A stretch of DNA of 20,287 nt from SKVL01 sp046542915 (GCA_046542915.1 JBKHAI010000011.1:1-20287), one strand, 5' to 3'. Counted from the stretch's first letter, positions 6,827-14,715 are shown. The notes: generated by a model from the letters alone, not told the origin. Numbers and translations: made by a program.

Positions 6827-7666
6827 ATGAAAAAGAGTCTGACCGCTCTCATTGTTGTTGTGTTTTTTTTGTTAGGAGCATTTGGCGAAGCCGAAGCGCA
6901 AAGCGCATCGGCGGATGCCGATGTTCAATCAAACCAAAATTTCTCTCCGACTTTTGAGGGATCCGACAGCAAACGGAACATGCCCGGCAGTTCAATGCCC
7001 GGGTTCCCGAACACTCCTTCCAATTTTGCAGAACCTCTCATGACCCACGAATTTATGTCTCTGGCGAAGTTCGCCAAGGCCAAGATGGAGTGGACGTGGG
7101 AGGATATGGAAGAGTGGTCGGAAGAGTCCGACTCGGTGGAAGTTGAGCTCCGCGGCAGGAGCACCAAAAGGACTCGCCCGACCGATAGGGTCAAGATCCT
7201 TTTGGAAAAACCCAAGGAGTATGAGTTCCTCGGGATGGTCCAGGCCAACGCCATTGAGGAAGGAACGCCGATGGAAGCGGTCTTCTCTCAGGTCGTTAAA
7301 GAGGCCATGGACCGAGGGGGCAACATCATCGTCCCCTTAAATGAAGGGGCAAAGAGAGTTCTCTCGGCCTCGGCTTGGGGGATCTCCCTGGGGTTTACCC
7401 AGATGACGATGTCCAAGGGCTCAGAGCGAGCCGTGGGCGCCGGATCTCTTGGCGTCGGATACACCGAGGGAGAAAGCGCCTACCGTCACGAGCCGTTTGC
7501 TCGTGTTATGGTTGCCCGGGTCTCTCCAGCCCTATATGAGAAACTCGGTGCCGTCGGCGACCGAGAATCCAAGCTGGAGATGGAAAACGAGAAACTGAAG
7601 CATCAAATGAGACAGATGCAAGAGCAGTTTCATCAGATGCAGCAGCAGCAACAACAGCAAAAATAA
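6827..7666 (+). CDS. Secreted protein with C-terminal coiled coil and poly-Gln tail
   Basis: The preferred ATG at 6827 (279 residues) lies 6 bases after AAAGGAGG (6813-6820); the in-frame TTG at 6821 directly abuts the SD and is unlikely. A signal peptide ends at GEAEA (residues 20-24). A disordered Ser/Pro/Asn/Met segment (25-70) is followed by a helical acidic region with several Trp (75-100), then an alpha/beta-looking core (about 120-232) containing EYEFLGMVQANAIEEG and GGNIIVPLNEGAKR and ending in FARVMVARVSPAL. Residues about 246-279 are a charged coiled coil (ESKLEMENEKLKHQMRQMQ) finishing in seven consecutive Gln plus Lys. The core faintly recalls small envelope-stress or YbjQ-like folds, but I would not name it. 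As last gene of the cassette it is followed by a terminator. The coiled coil suggests oligomers or binding to a partner in the envelope. Confidence 0.75.
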   Translation: MKKSLTALIVVVFFLLGAFGEAEAQSASADADVQSNQNFSPTFEGSDSKRNMPGSSMPGFPNTPSNFAEPLMTHEFMSLAKFAKAKMEWTWEDMEEWSEESDSVEVELRGRSTKRTRPTDRVKILLEKPKEYEFLGMVQANAIEEGTPMEAVFSQVVKEAMDRGGNIIVPLNEGAKRVLSASAWGISLGFTQMTMSKGSERAVGAGSLGVGYTEGESAYRHEPFARVMVARVSPALYEKLGAVGDRESKLEMENEKLKHQMRQMQEQFHQMQQQQQQQK

Positions 7667-7684
7667 GGAGGTTCTATGACTTAG
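7665..7684 (+). other. SD plus start-stop mini-ORF (ATG ACT TAG)
   Basis: AAGGAGG (7665-7671) overlaps the stop codon of gene 3 and sits 4 bases before ATG (7676-7678), which is followed by ACT and then TAG (7682-7684). The initiation region closely matches that of gene 3 (AAGGAGGTT-TAT-ATG), yet nothing is encoded, and a terminator begins 8 bases later. It is either the scar of a deleted fourth gene or a ribosome-loading site. Confidence 0.6.
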
Positions 7685-7691
7685 CTCTTTT

Positions 7692-7728
7692 AAAGGGGTG
7701 GAAATTTTTCCACCCCTTTTTGTTTTTA
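7692..7728 (+). terminator. Rho-independent terminator ending the secreted cassette
   Basis: AAAGGGGTGGAAA (7692-7704) pairs perfectly with TTTCCACCCCTTT (7707-7719), and the stem runs into a T-tract (TTTTTGTTTTT). It lies 9 bases before the recJ stop on the opposite strand and could also act weakly for recJ, although the minus-strand T-run is poor. Confidence 0.92.
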
Positions 7729-7737
7729 AGACCTCAC

Positions 7738-9426
7738 CTACAAGACATCAACCAACCGCAAGCGAAGCTCGGATCTGCCTCTGAAAAAAGACCTCTCTAA
7801 AGTTGCGATAACGGTAACTTGATCACCTTCTTTGGGATCCTTTTCCAGATCTGGGGGCTTTAGAAAAAAACCGATCGCTTTGACCTTAACACCTTTTTCA
7901 TCCGCCAAAATGATCTCCAGATGCTCTTTTTGTTTGCCAAAAAGTCTAACCTCTTTTATGAAAACACCGGCAAATTTAAAGACCGGCTTGGGATTACCCA
8001 TCCCGAACGGAGAAAATCTCTCAACTGTGTTATAAAAACGGTCGTTAACGTCGCTTAAACTTAAGATCCCGTCTACCAGCATCTCTTCATATTCGGCCTT
8101 TATCCCGTTCTTTGAGTAAGCCTCGTTCAAACCCTCCTTTAGTCTATGGATATCCTCAAATCTGACCGAAAATCCTCCGGCAAAACGGTGCCCGCCGTAC
8201 TGCTCAAAAAACCCTTCCGCCTGAGACATCAAAGCCAAAAGATCCACTCCACCACCGGAGCGACAAGATCCTTTAATATTATTAGCTCCGTCCCGACCCC
8301 ATAAAAAAACCGGTTTGGAAAACTCCTCCGCCAAAGAATTGGCGACCAGACCCAAAAGTGAAGGCCTCCATTTGGGGTTTCCGGTAACGATCACGTCATT
8401 CTCTTGCAGGCTCGTTTTGTTTTGTTTGACATCTTTGACCATAGCGGCCACCACACCTTTCCTTTCGTTATTCAACTTCTCCAGCCCCGAAACCGCCCTT
8501 TCGGCTTCCGCTTCATCTTCCGTGGCAAGAAGGTCAAAAGCGTCAGCCACTTCCCCCATTCGGGAAGCGGCATTAAGACGGGGAGCTATCATAAAACCGA
8601 TATCATCCTCGGTCAGATCGCTTTGAGAGAGATTAAGCTTACGACAGAGTTTCATTATTCCGACACGAGGAGACTTTCTCAAGACCAAAAGTCCGTAACG
8701 GGCCAACACCCTGTTCTCACCTAGCAAAGGAACAGAGTCGGAGATGGTAGCGATTCCCACCAGATCCAAAAGCCATTTCTCATGGCCTTCGGGAATACCG
8801 AAACGCTCTTTGGAGAGAAGACCTTGGATCAACTTAAAAGCAACACCGGCCCCGGAGAGATCAGGATCCGGATAAGAACAGTCCTTTCTTTTCGGATCCA
8901 AGACAGCAAAAACTTGAGGCAGACCGTTCACCGGCTCGTGATGATCGGTAACTATAATGTCGAGACCGGCTTCGGTCGCTTCTTCCAAGGCATCGCCGTC
9001 GGCTATTCCACAATCTACCGTAATGACGAGCGAAACCCCTTTTTTAAGCAATTCAAAAAGTGCTTCACGACTGACGCCGAAGCCCTCTTCGTGACGGTGG
9101 GGAATATAGAAAGAATAATTTTGATAACCGGCCCGCCGAAAAAAGTCTTTCCAGCAGACACTGGCGCACAGGCCGTCGGCATCAAAATCCCCGAAAACGG
9201 CTATATGCTCACCCGACTCCATGGCCTTAAGTATCCGAGAAACGGCTTCTTTCATGCCGGCCATTAAGAAAGGGTCGTTGGTGTCTCTTTCGTAAGAGAT
9301 ATTCAAGAACTTCTCCGCCTCCTCTTCGGTCTTTAAGTTGCGTTTGAAAAGCATCCTTCTTTCTATGTCCTGATGATCGGGCAAAACATCTTTGGGAGGT
9401 GGTTTGGATGATCGGTATTTTTTCAT
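7738..9426 (-). CDS. recJ: Single-stranded-DNA-specific exonuclease RecJ
   Basis: RecJ degrades single-stranded DNA 5' to 3' in recombinational and mismatch repair. The 562-residue protein is close to the usual bacterial length. The DHH phosphoesterase domain shows motif I as GDFDADGL (79-86), motif II VDCGIAD (137-143) and motif III TDHHEP (160-165), the metal-binding set. The DHHA1 domain has the substrate-binding GGHRFAGGFS at 411-420. An OB-fold-like C-terminal region (about 450-562) completes the protein. The ATG at 9426 fits the family start; no SD is seen. It is divergent from the HIT gene with only 41 bases between starts, and converges on the secreted cassette. Assignment is firm. 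Confidence 0.95.
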   Translation of the reverse strand: MKKYRSSKPPPKDVLPDHQDIERRMLFKRNLKTEEEAEKFLNISYERDTNDPFLMAGMKEAVSRILKAMESGEHIAVFGDFDADGLCASVCWKDFFRRAGYQNYSFYIPHRHEEGFGVSREALFELLKKGVSLVITVDCGIADGDALEEATEAGLDIIVTDHHEPVNGLPQVFAVLDPKRKDCSYPDPDLSGAGVAFKLIQGLLSKERFGIPEGHEKWLLDLVGIATISDSVPLLGENRVLARYGLLVLRKSPRVGIMKLCRKLNLSQSDLTEDDIGFMIAPRLNAASRMGEVADAFDLLATEDEAEAERAVSGLEKLNNERKGVVAAMVKDVKQNKTSLQENDVIVTGNPKWRPSLLGLVANSLAEEFSKPVFLWGRDGANNIKGSCRSGGGVDLLALMSQAEGFFEQYGGHRFAGGFSVRFEDIHRLKEGLNEAYSKNGIKAEYEEMLVDGILSLSDVNDRFYNTVERFSPFGMGNPKPVFKFAGVFIKEVRLFGKQKEHLEIILADEKGVKVKAIGFFLKPPDLEKDPKEGDQVTVIATLERSFFRGRSELRLRLVDVL

Positions 9427-9437
9427 AGCACAAACAC

Positions 9438-9449
9438 TATGTTAACATA
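9438..9449. promoter_or_regulatory. 12-bp palindrome in the recJ-HIT divergent gap
   Basis: TATGTTAACATA is a perfect palindrome lying 12 bases from the recJ start and 18 from the HIT start. Both -10 elements may sit here (TATGTT for recJ, TATATT at 9448-9453 for HIT), so it could be overlapping promoter sequence rather than a regulator site. Confidence 0.4.
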
Positions 9450-9467
9450 TATTAAACTGAATTATTT

Positions 9468-9902
9468 ATGAGTGATAATAATGAAAAAGAGAACTGTATC
9501 TTCTGTAAGATCGCGGCAGGTGAGATACCCTCTGTTGATATCTACGAGGATGAAAAAGTGAAGGCTTTTCTTGATATAAACCCGGTCACTTACGGCCACA
9601 CCTTGGTCATTCCCAAGGAACACTTCCCTTTTATGCCGGATCTGCCGGATGATATAACCGGTTACGTTTTCCAAGTGGCTAAACACTTAATGAATGATAT
9701 CAAGAAAGCTTACTCGGCTGATTTTGTAACTTTGGTCGTAGTAGGAATTGATGTGCCTCATTTTCACATCCATTTAATACCCAGAAAACAAGGCGACGGC
9801 ATCGCCAACTTCTGGCCGACCACCACCTACCAAGAAGGTGATATGGAAAAAGAAGCCGAAAGGATCCGCTCTTACATCTCTCCGTTCAAAATAGAGAAAT
9901 AA
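9468..9902 (+). CDS. HIT-family nucleotide hydrolase
   Basis: The 144-residue cytoplasmic protein belongs to the histidine-triad superfamily. The N-terminal CIFCKIAAGEIPS contains C10 and C13 of the zinc site common in Hint-type members, and the catalytic triad VPHFHIHLIPR places His at 98, 100 and 102. Such enzymes hydrolyse purine nucleoside phosphoramidates or dinucleotides; exact substrate cannot be told. The length and the CxxC suggest a Hint/HinT-like or bacterial Fhit-like protein. The ATG at 9468 begins 41 bases from the divergent recJ. The TAA at 9900-9902 is immediately followed by the reversed stop codon of pgk, leaving no intergenic base and no terminator. Confidence 0.92.
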   Translation: MSDNNEKENCIFCKIAAGEIPSVDIYEDEKVKAFLDINPVTYGHTLVIPKEHFPFMPDLPDDITGYVFQVAKHLMNDIKKAYSADFVTLVVVGIDVPHFHIHLIPRKQGDGIANFWPTTTYQEGDMEKEAERIRSYISPFKIEK

Positions 9903-11048
9903 CTAAAGGTCGCCTTGAGGAGCATCTTCCAGAGCTTTCATACCAGGCAAGGTCTCTTTAACCAAGAATTCAAGCATGGCACCGCCACCGGTTGAGACAA
10001 AAGAGAACTGGTCCTCCAACCCTAAGCCGCTTATGGAAGCGATCGTATCTCCTCCCCCTATTATGGAGTAGGCCTTTGAGTCGGCGATATGTTTGGCTAA
10101 AGCATAAGTGTGGTCTCTGGAGCCTTTCTCTATATCTCCCGTCGGGCCGTTCCAGACCAAAAGTTTGGCACCATCTATCTTCTCTGCTATTTGAGCTAAG
10201 GTCGCCGGTCCCATGTCCAGAATATAGTCTTTTTCGCCAACCTCCGCAGGCTCTACCACCTCCCTCTCGCCGTTTTCTTTTTCCACCGTGACATCCTTCG
10301 GCAAAAACAGCACATCTTTTTTTATAAGATCACTCAGATCGACACCTTCATCGGCGGCCGATACCCCGATCTCCAACCCTTTTTCTCTAAAAAAGGCGTT
10401 CGCCAAAGCTCCTACCACAAAGACAGTATCAGCTTTTTCTACAAATTTTCTGATAAGGGGCGCCTTGGTCTTGAACTTGAGCCCTCCCAAGATAAAAACA
10501 AAAGGTCGCTCCGGCGACAGAGCAAAAGAGAGCTCCTTTATCTCTTTATCAAAGCAAAGACCGGAAAAAGAAGGAAGGAAACGGGAAACTCCGACAACGG
10601 AGGCGTGTTCCCTGTGAGAAACCGAAAACGCCTCGTTCACATAAGCATCGGCCAGCGAGGCCAAAGAGCGAGAAAAGTCGGGATCATTTTCTTTTTCATA
10701 AGGAAGAGATCTGAGATTCTCCAAAAGCAGTATCTCTCCGTTTTGCAGATCCTCAACATTCTCTCTGACATCCTCCGGTTCACAGCTTTTCACGAACTTT
10801 ATAGGAAAGTTCTCTTTATAATACTCGGCTACCGCCTCTAAGCTGGCCTCCGGGGCCGGCTCCTTGTGGCCGACCAAGATAACCCGGGCTTTTCTTTTCG
10901 TCAGGAAATCCAGAGTAGGAATAACAGCCCGCAGACGGAAATCGTTCTCTACCTTTCCATCAGAGATCGCGACGTTGGTATCTATTCTGACGATAAAGAT
11001 CTTTCCGCTTAGGTCTTTTTGTTCTAGGTCTAATAGGGATCTTTTCAT
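9903..11048 (-). CDS. pgk: Phosphoglycerate kinase
   Basis: This glycolytic enzyme transfers phosphate from 1,3-bisphosphoglycerate to ADP. At 381 residues it is slightly shorter than usual. Family motifs are in order: RIDTNV (21-26), DFRLR around R38, LLENLR (108-113), VNEAFSVSHREHAS (137-150, R146), GGLKFKTK (188-195), VWNGPTGDIEKG (298-309), GGGDT (331-335) and STGGGAMLEF (352-361). The basic-patch residues R38, R113 and R146 are kept, but the usual HLGRP is HKEPA at 61-65, so one 3-phosphoglycerate-binding Arg is missing. The gene begins 4 bases after tpiA ends and closes the minus-strand pilus-glycolysis unit. No SD of note. Assignment is firm, catalytic efficiency untested. Confidence 0.94.
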   Translation of the reverse strand: MKRSLLDLEQKDLSGKIFIVRIDTNVAISDGKVENDFRLRAVIPTLDFLTKRKARVILVGHKEPAPEASLEAVAEYYKENFPIKFVKSCEPEDVRENVEDLQNGEILLLENLRSLPYEKENDPDFSRSLASLADAYVNEAFSVSHREHASVVGVSRFLPSFSGLCFDKEIKELSFALSPERPFVFILGGLKFKTKAPLIRKFVEKADTVFVVGALANAFFREKGLEIGVSAADEGVDLSDLIKKDVLFLPKDVTVEKENGEREVVEPAEVGEKDYILDMGPATLAQIAEKIDGAKLLVWNGPTGDIEKGSRDHTYALAKHIADSKAYSIIGGGDTIASISGLGLEDQFSFVSTGGGAMLEFLVKETLPGMKALEDAPQGDL

Positions 11049-11052
11049 ATTG

Positions 11053-11823
11053 TTATAAGTTATCGACTAGATCTATTATTTCGGTAAAGCTTTTGGGGTC
11101 CAAACTTTGTCGGCCGATCAAGACACCGTCAGCTTTACCTTCTTGCAAGAGGTCTTCAACATTCCTGTTGGTTACGGCACCTCCGTATATCACCGGAGTG
11201 GCAAAACCGATCTCTTTACCGTAACGCCTGACAAGGAAACGCTTGATAAAGACCACGGTCTCATGAAGAAGATGTCCGGTTATGGCTTCTTCCTCAGTTT
11301 GTCCTATGGCCCATATCGGCTCATAAGCAACTAAGACCTGATCCAGATCAGCGGCACTGACCCCACTGAAAACAGAACTTAGTTGCGACTCCAAGAACTG
11401 CAGGTATTCCCCTTCTTTATCTCTTTGTTTCTCTCCAATGCAGACTATGGGCCTCAGCCCTGAGGCCAAAGCCGCCTTTATTTTTTTGGAGACCATTTCA
11501 TCATCTTCTCCCAGCTCCCTTCTTTCGGAGTGTCCCAGTATGACGTACTCGGCTTTCATATCGGTAATCTGAACCGGAGAGACCTCGCCGGTGAAAGACC
11601 CTTTATCTTTAAAGAAACAATCCTGGCTCCCCAGGCTCAAGCTTTTAGGCACTCTCTCGGAAGAGAAGATGGAGAGGTAAACAAAAGGCGGACAGATAAT
11701 TATTGACGAATGTCTCCTCTGTGAAGCTTTTCTAACAGCAGTAAAGAGTTTTTTAGCTTCTTTTTTGTTATCGGGATTCATCTTCCAGTTACCGATAATG
11801 TAGTGATCTTTTTTCTTTTCCAT
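11053..11823 (-). CDS. tpiA: Triosephosphate isomerase
   Basis: The enzyme interconverts dihydroxyacetone phosphate and glyceraldehyde 3-phosphate. I prefer the ATG at 11823 (256 residues) because the conserved GNWKMN then falls at 11-16; an in-frame extension reaches 11883 but would overlap the preceding gene and adds non-family sequence. Catalytic residues are K14, H98 in ILGHSERR and E168 in AYEPIWAIG. The phosphate-binding YGGAVTNRN is at 213-221 and GVLIGRQSL follows. The mobile loop 6, usually GTGKTA after WAI, reads GQTEEEA here, a divergent hinge. It follows the PilX-like gene after 41 bases and precedes pgk by 4, so it is probably cotranscribed with both. Confidence 0.95.
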   Translation of the reverse strand: MEKKKDHYIIGNWKMNPDNKKEAKKLFTAVRKASQRRHSSIIICPPFVYLSIFSSERVPKSLSLGSQDCFFKDKGSFTGEVSPVQITDMKAEYVILGHSERRELGEDDEMVSKKIKAALASGLRPIVCIGEKQRDKEGEYLQFLESQLSSVFSGVSAADLDQVLVAYEPIWAIGQTEEEAITGHLLHETVVFIKRFLVRRYGKEIGFATPVIYGGAVTNRNVEDLLQEGKADGVLIGRQSLDPKSFTEIIDLVDNL

Positions 11824-11864
11824 AAAACTTACTCTATTTTTAATAAGGTCCGGATAACAGTTTA

Positions 11865-13196
11865 CTACTTTATCTCCCTCCAAGTAAATATACTTAATCC
11901 GGCCAAAGGACTCGCAGAAAAGAAGGTGTCTGACAATCCGTCCTGATACTCTACAACGGCCGAGTTCTTGGCACGGATCCTGTAAGCGGTCAGACCGGTA
12001 ATATCTATATTGTTACTAACGCTGATCTCCCCTTTTTCGGTATACATAAAAACATCTCCGCTGGCCTTCTGGCCATCGGTCATAGCGGGCGCAGACCCAC
12101 CTTCAGCGGCCGCTTCGTTCATTGAGACCATAAATAAAAAGGAGTTATCGCTCCCTGCCGCCCCTTCAAAAGTGGGGTTATTTCCCAAAGATATAGTACT
12201 TCCGTCTATCCGGTCTGCCGGATCATCGGCTAAAAAGACAACGCTTTCATCCCCCAACGAATCGGAGATCTTGATGGTCGGAGAATTTTTAAACTCTATA
12301 TCACCTTCAACCCAGACATGCCCTTCCAAAGTTACAGTCGGATTACCGCGTATTTCCAGATCACAAGTTATGTGTGCCGGACCGATCGTTTCTTCGCTGT
12401 CTATAACATAGGTATCATTGCAGTTAATGACGTCTCCGTCTTCGGCATACTCCTTCCACCCATCAACCGTCTCCTCGGTTATGGGAAGGTCAACCGGCTC
12501 AGCGGGTTCAGTGTCGGGATTCATATCGCCCATAACAGTGGTATTGTCTATCTCCATATAGTAAGCATCGGAATGTATGTGAGAATCCTCCAAACGAAAA
12601 GCGTGAGCCGATTCAAGGGCCTCTATTCCTCTCATATAATTACCAGTGTCGGCTACAATGACCGATCCATCTATCTCATTACCTCCACCTTCAACACTAC
12701 CAATTGAAAAAACGTTCCCTTTCACCGAAGCAGAATTTTCCAATATAAGCCCCCCGTTTCCAACTTGGATCGCATAAGCAAAATTTATACCGACACCCGG
12801 CTGTAAACCGACCCTGATCTTGCGGATAACGTCATCCGGAACCACACCCTTGCTTTCCAGAATAATATCGTCATCATTCTTACTATAAGAGACCGTCGCT
12901 TGACCTTCTTTCAAAGAAACCGTTTCTTCAGCCTCTATGTCAAAACCGTTCATTAACCGATAAGCAACGTCTTCAGCTCCGCTCTCAGCAGCTGACATCG
13001 CCATAACCGAAGAATGTAAGAACTTTGAGGCCTTCATATGCGAAAGCACCGGAGCCGAGATCGCCAATATCAAAGAAAGAGATATAAAAACAAAGAACAA
13101 GACCGCTATCAAAACGGCCTGTCCGCCTTCTTTAGGAAGAGTTTTTAAAGAGTTCCGTCTTGAGAAACTTAAGATGCTCGCAAATTTTTTATTCAT
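11865..13196 (-). CDS. PilX-like pilus assembly protein with large beta-rich passenger
   Basis: The 443-residue protein has a basic N-terminus, then one hydrophobic helix (about 24-52, beginning GGQAVLIAVLFFVFISLSL) and the SAAESGAEDVAYRL segment (68-81), the pattern of PilX/GspK-like minor pilus proteins. It lacks a clear GFTLIE-type leader. The remainder is a beta-rich domain with repeated short strands such as SASVKGNVFSIGSVEGGG and VTLEGHVWVEGDIEFKN, reminiscent of bactofilin-like or beta-helical passengers exposed outside the cell. It overlaps the preceding prepilin gene by 8 bases and precedes tpiA. Operon position after three prepilins supports a role as a pilus or pseudopilus component; the passenger function is unknown. 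Confidence 0.72.
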   Translation of the reverse strand: MNKKFASILSFSRRNSLKTLPKEGGQAVLIAVLFFVFISLSLILAISAPVLSHMKASKFLHSSVMAMSAAESGAEDVAYRLMNGFDIEAEETVSLKEGQATVSYSKNDDDIILESKGVVPDDVIRKIRVGLQPGVGINFAYAIQVGNGGLILENSASVKGNVFSIGSVEGGGNEIDGSVIVADTGNYMRGIEALESAHAFRLEDSHIHSDAYYMEIDNTTVMGDMNPDTEPAEPVDLPITEETVDGWKEYAEDGDVINCNDTYVIDSEETIGPAHITCDLEIRGNPTVTLEGHVWVEGDIEFKNSPTIKISDSLGDESVVFLADDPADRIDGSTISLGNNPTFEGAAGSDNSFLFMVSMNEAAAEGGSAPAMTDGQKASGDVFMYTEKGEISVSNNIDITGLTAYRIRAKNSAVVEYQDGLSDTFFSASPLAGLSIFTWREIK

Positions 13197-13716
13197 AAGA
13201 GTCTTTTAAGATAGCTGTCGTATAAAACCTTTGATCTATTGAGCCGTCGCTGTAAGGAGCCCGGAAGAACAACCGCACCCGAACCGCTTGAGTCTCGCCG
13301 GCGGCAACTTCCTCTATATAAAAACTCTCCAAGGAAACATCACTGTGAGTAAGGCGCCGTGTTACGCCATCTTTTTTCATATGTAAAGAGTTGTCTCCGG
13401 AGAGATAGAACTCCACATCTCCCTCGTCAGCCTGTTCCAGCAAAAGCACTCCGTCCGGATCTTGAAAGACCGACCCGGACATATCCAAACCTTCGCTTTT
13501 TTTGATCTCTCTGGTTATTCTGTCTATCGCCAGATTGGCGGATCTGTCCAGAACCTTTCCGGCAACAACTCTTTCCTGCATCTGAGCCATCAAGACCAGA
13601 CTCCCGATCATGACATTAAGAACCAAGGTCAATATCGCTAAATAGACCAAAACCTCTACCAAAGAAAAGCCGCTTCGGTTTTTTGCTAATTTTACGATTT
13701 TATCAACAAAGGTCAT
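13189..13716 (-). CDS. Prepilin, GspJ/PilW-like
   Basis: The ATG at 13716 (175 residues) is preferred over the TTG at 13722, which overlaps the upstream stop. The prepilin leader shows a basic stretch, then GFSLVEVLVYLAILTLVLNVMI with Glu at +5 after the processing Gly. The soluble domain contains LAIDRITREIKKSEG, a pattern frequent in GspJ/PilW minor pilins, and YFRAP-type strands near the C-terminus. It lies 2 bases after the preceding prepilin and overlaps the PilX-like gene by 8, so translational coupling is likely. Probably a minor pilin priming assembly; exact class is inferred. Confidence 0.83.
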   Translation of the reverse strand: MTFVDKIVKLAKNRSGFSLVEVLVYLAILTLVLNVMIGSLVLMAQMQERVVAGKVLDRSANLAIDRITREIKKSEGLDMSGSVFQDPDGVLLLEQADEGDVEFYLSGDNSLHMKKDGVTRRLTHSDVSLESFYIEEVAAGETQAVRVRLFFRAPYSDGSIDQRFYTTAILKDSYE

Positions 13717-13718
13717 GA

Positions 13719-14225
13719 TCAATTGAATATATCCATTATGTACGAAGAAACTTCAACTTGACTCTCACCCACCAATCCGTCCCAAGTAACAACAACGTCA
13801 ACGCGTCGACTGCCGTCGTCAACCGAGCCGGTCTCGTCTATTCTGCCTTCCGAGTCGCGGGAAACTTCTTTTAAAACGAACTCCCTTACAAAGGTACCTT
13901 CTATGACTTGCTCAGTGGTTGTGGCGTGCCAATTTCCTTCGGAGAAATAAAGATTATAAGAAGTGTCTTCTTGCAGACTCTCTATCTCCGACTCCCAGCC
14001 CCTGTTTCTGATACTTCTTACCGCTTCCAATCCCTCGTCAGCCAAAAAGACCGCGGCAGTGTGTTGAGGCGCGGCAGTGGCTATCTGCATATAAAGCAGA
14101 AAAGCCAGTATTATAGCTCCCAAAAAAGAAGCAACTATCGCCACCGAAAAAAGGATCTCCACGATGGTTATCCCTTTTTCTCGGCCGTTTTTCCCATAGA
14201 AGGGTTCTTTAAATAAAAAACTCAT
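13719..14225 (-). CDS. Prepilin, PilV/GspI-like
   Basis: The 168-residue product has a leader ending in KG followed by ITIVEILFSVAIVASFLGAII, with Glu at +5. The stretch FLADEGLEAVRSIRNRGW (about 66-83) is characteristic of PilV/GspI-type minor pilins, in which an AEEGLEAVR-like helix follows the membrane segment. The C-terminal part (VDVVVTWDG, VEVSSYIMDIFN) forms a typical beta-strand ending. It starts 7 bases after the preceding prepilin gene and ends with TGA at 13719-13721, showing that TGA is a stop in this genome. Confidence 0.83.
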   Translation of the reverse strand: MSFLFKEPFYGKNGREKGITIVEILFSVAIVASFLGAIILAFLLYMQIATAAPQHTAAVFLADEGLEAVRSIRNRGWESEIESLQEDTSYNLYFSEGNWHATTTEQVIEGTFVREFVLKEVSRDSEGRIDETGSVDDGSRRVDVVVTWDGLVGESQVEVSSYIMDIFN

Positions 14226-14232
14226 ATCCTCA

Positions 14233-14715
14233 TTATTCTACAAGTCCGCTTTTTAATAAAGTGATGACGATATCCCTGTCGTTACCGGATATAGATATAT
14301 CCCCGGTAACATCGAGCTCTCCGGAGAGACGGTCAAAAACTATCTCCTGTTCTCCCCCGATGCCGTCTAAGGATATATCAGACCCTCTCTGCAGTTGGTA
14401 GCGCTCCAACTCTGCCTCTCTTGTGTCCCAAGATCCTCCTTTAAAAAGAGCAATTTCATCGCCTTCAAAATAGACCCCGTAAGAAGAGTCTTCCCGAGAC
14501 CCTTGAGTATATATTCTGGCCTCTTCAAGCAAAGACTTAACTTCGGCGGCATCTCTTTCCAGAGAACGATAACTTCCCAGATCGGAAAAAGTTGATAAAA
14601 GCAAAGAAAAAACGATACCCAATAAGGTCAAAACGATCAGTATCTCTATAAGGGTAACCCCTCTTTCAAAAAGAACGGGCTTTTGGTTCTTTTTTTCAAG
14701 TCCTGCTTTTTTCAT
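14233..14715 (-). CDS. Prepilin, GspH/FimT-like
   Basis: The 160-residue product carries a lysine-rich leader and RGVTLIEILIVLTLLGIVFSLLL, the prepilin peptidase site with Glu at +5. Following residues AAEVKSLLEEARIYTQGS resemble the LRSALEEARSEA helix of GspH/FimT pseudopilins, and the C-terminal half is beta-rich (YGVYFEGDEIALFKGGSWD). It is the first prepilin after pilC, 19 bases downstream, and starts the run of three tightly spaced prepilins. It may be the major or a minor subunit; no typical major PilA is present in this operon. Confidence 0.83.
   Translation of the reverse strand: MKKAGLEKKNQKPVLFERGVTLIEILIVLTLLGIVFSLLLSTFSDLGSYRSLERDAAEVKSLLEEARIYTQGSREDSSYGVYFEGDEIALFKGGSWDTREAELERYQLQRGSDISLDGIGGEQEIVFDRLSGELDVTGDISISGNDRDIVITLLKSGLVE

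Noticed and set aside
8782..9267. 161-codon frame antisense to recJ
   Set aside because: recJ is unambiguous here with its catalytic motifs; the antisense product shows no family features.
11824..11883. 20-codon N-terminal extension of tpiA
   Set aside because: It overlaps the end of the PilX-like gene, and the TIM barrel starts at the ATG at 11823.
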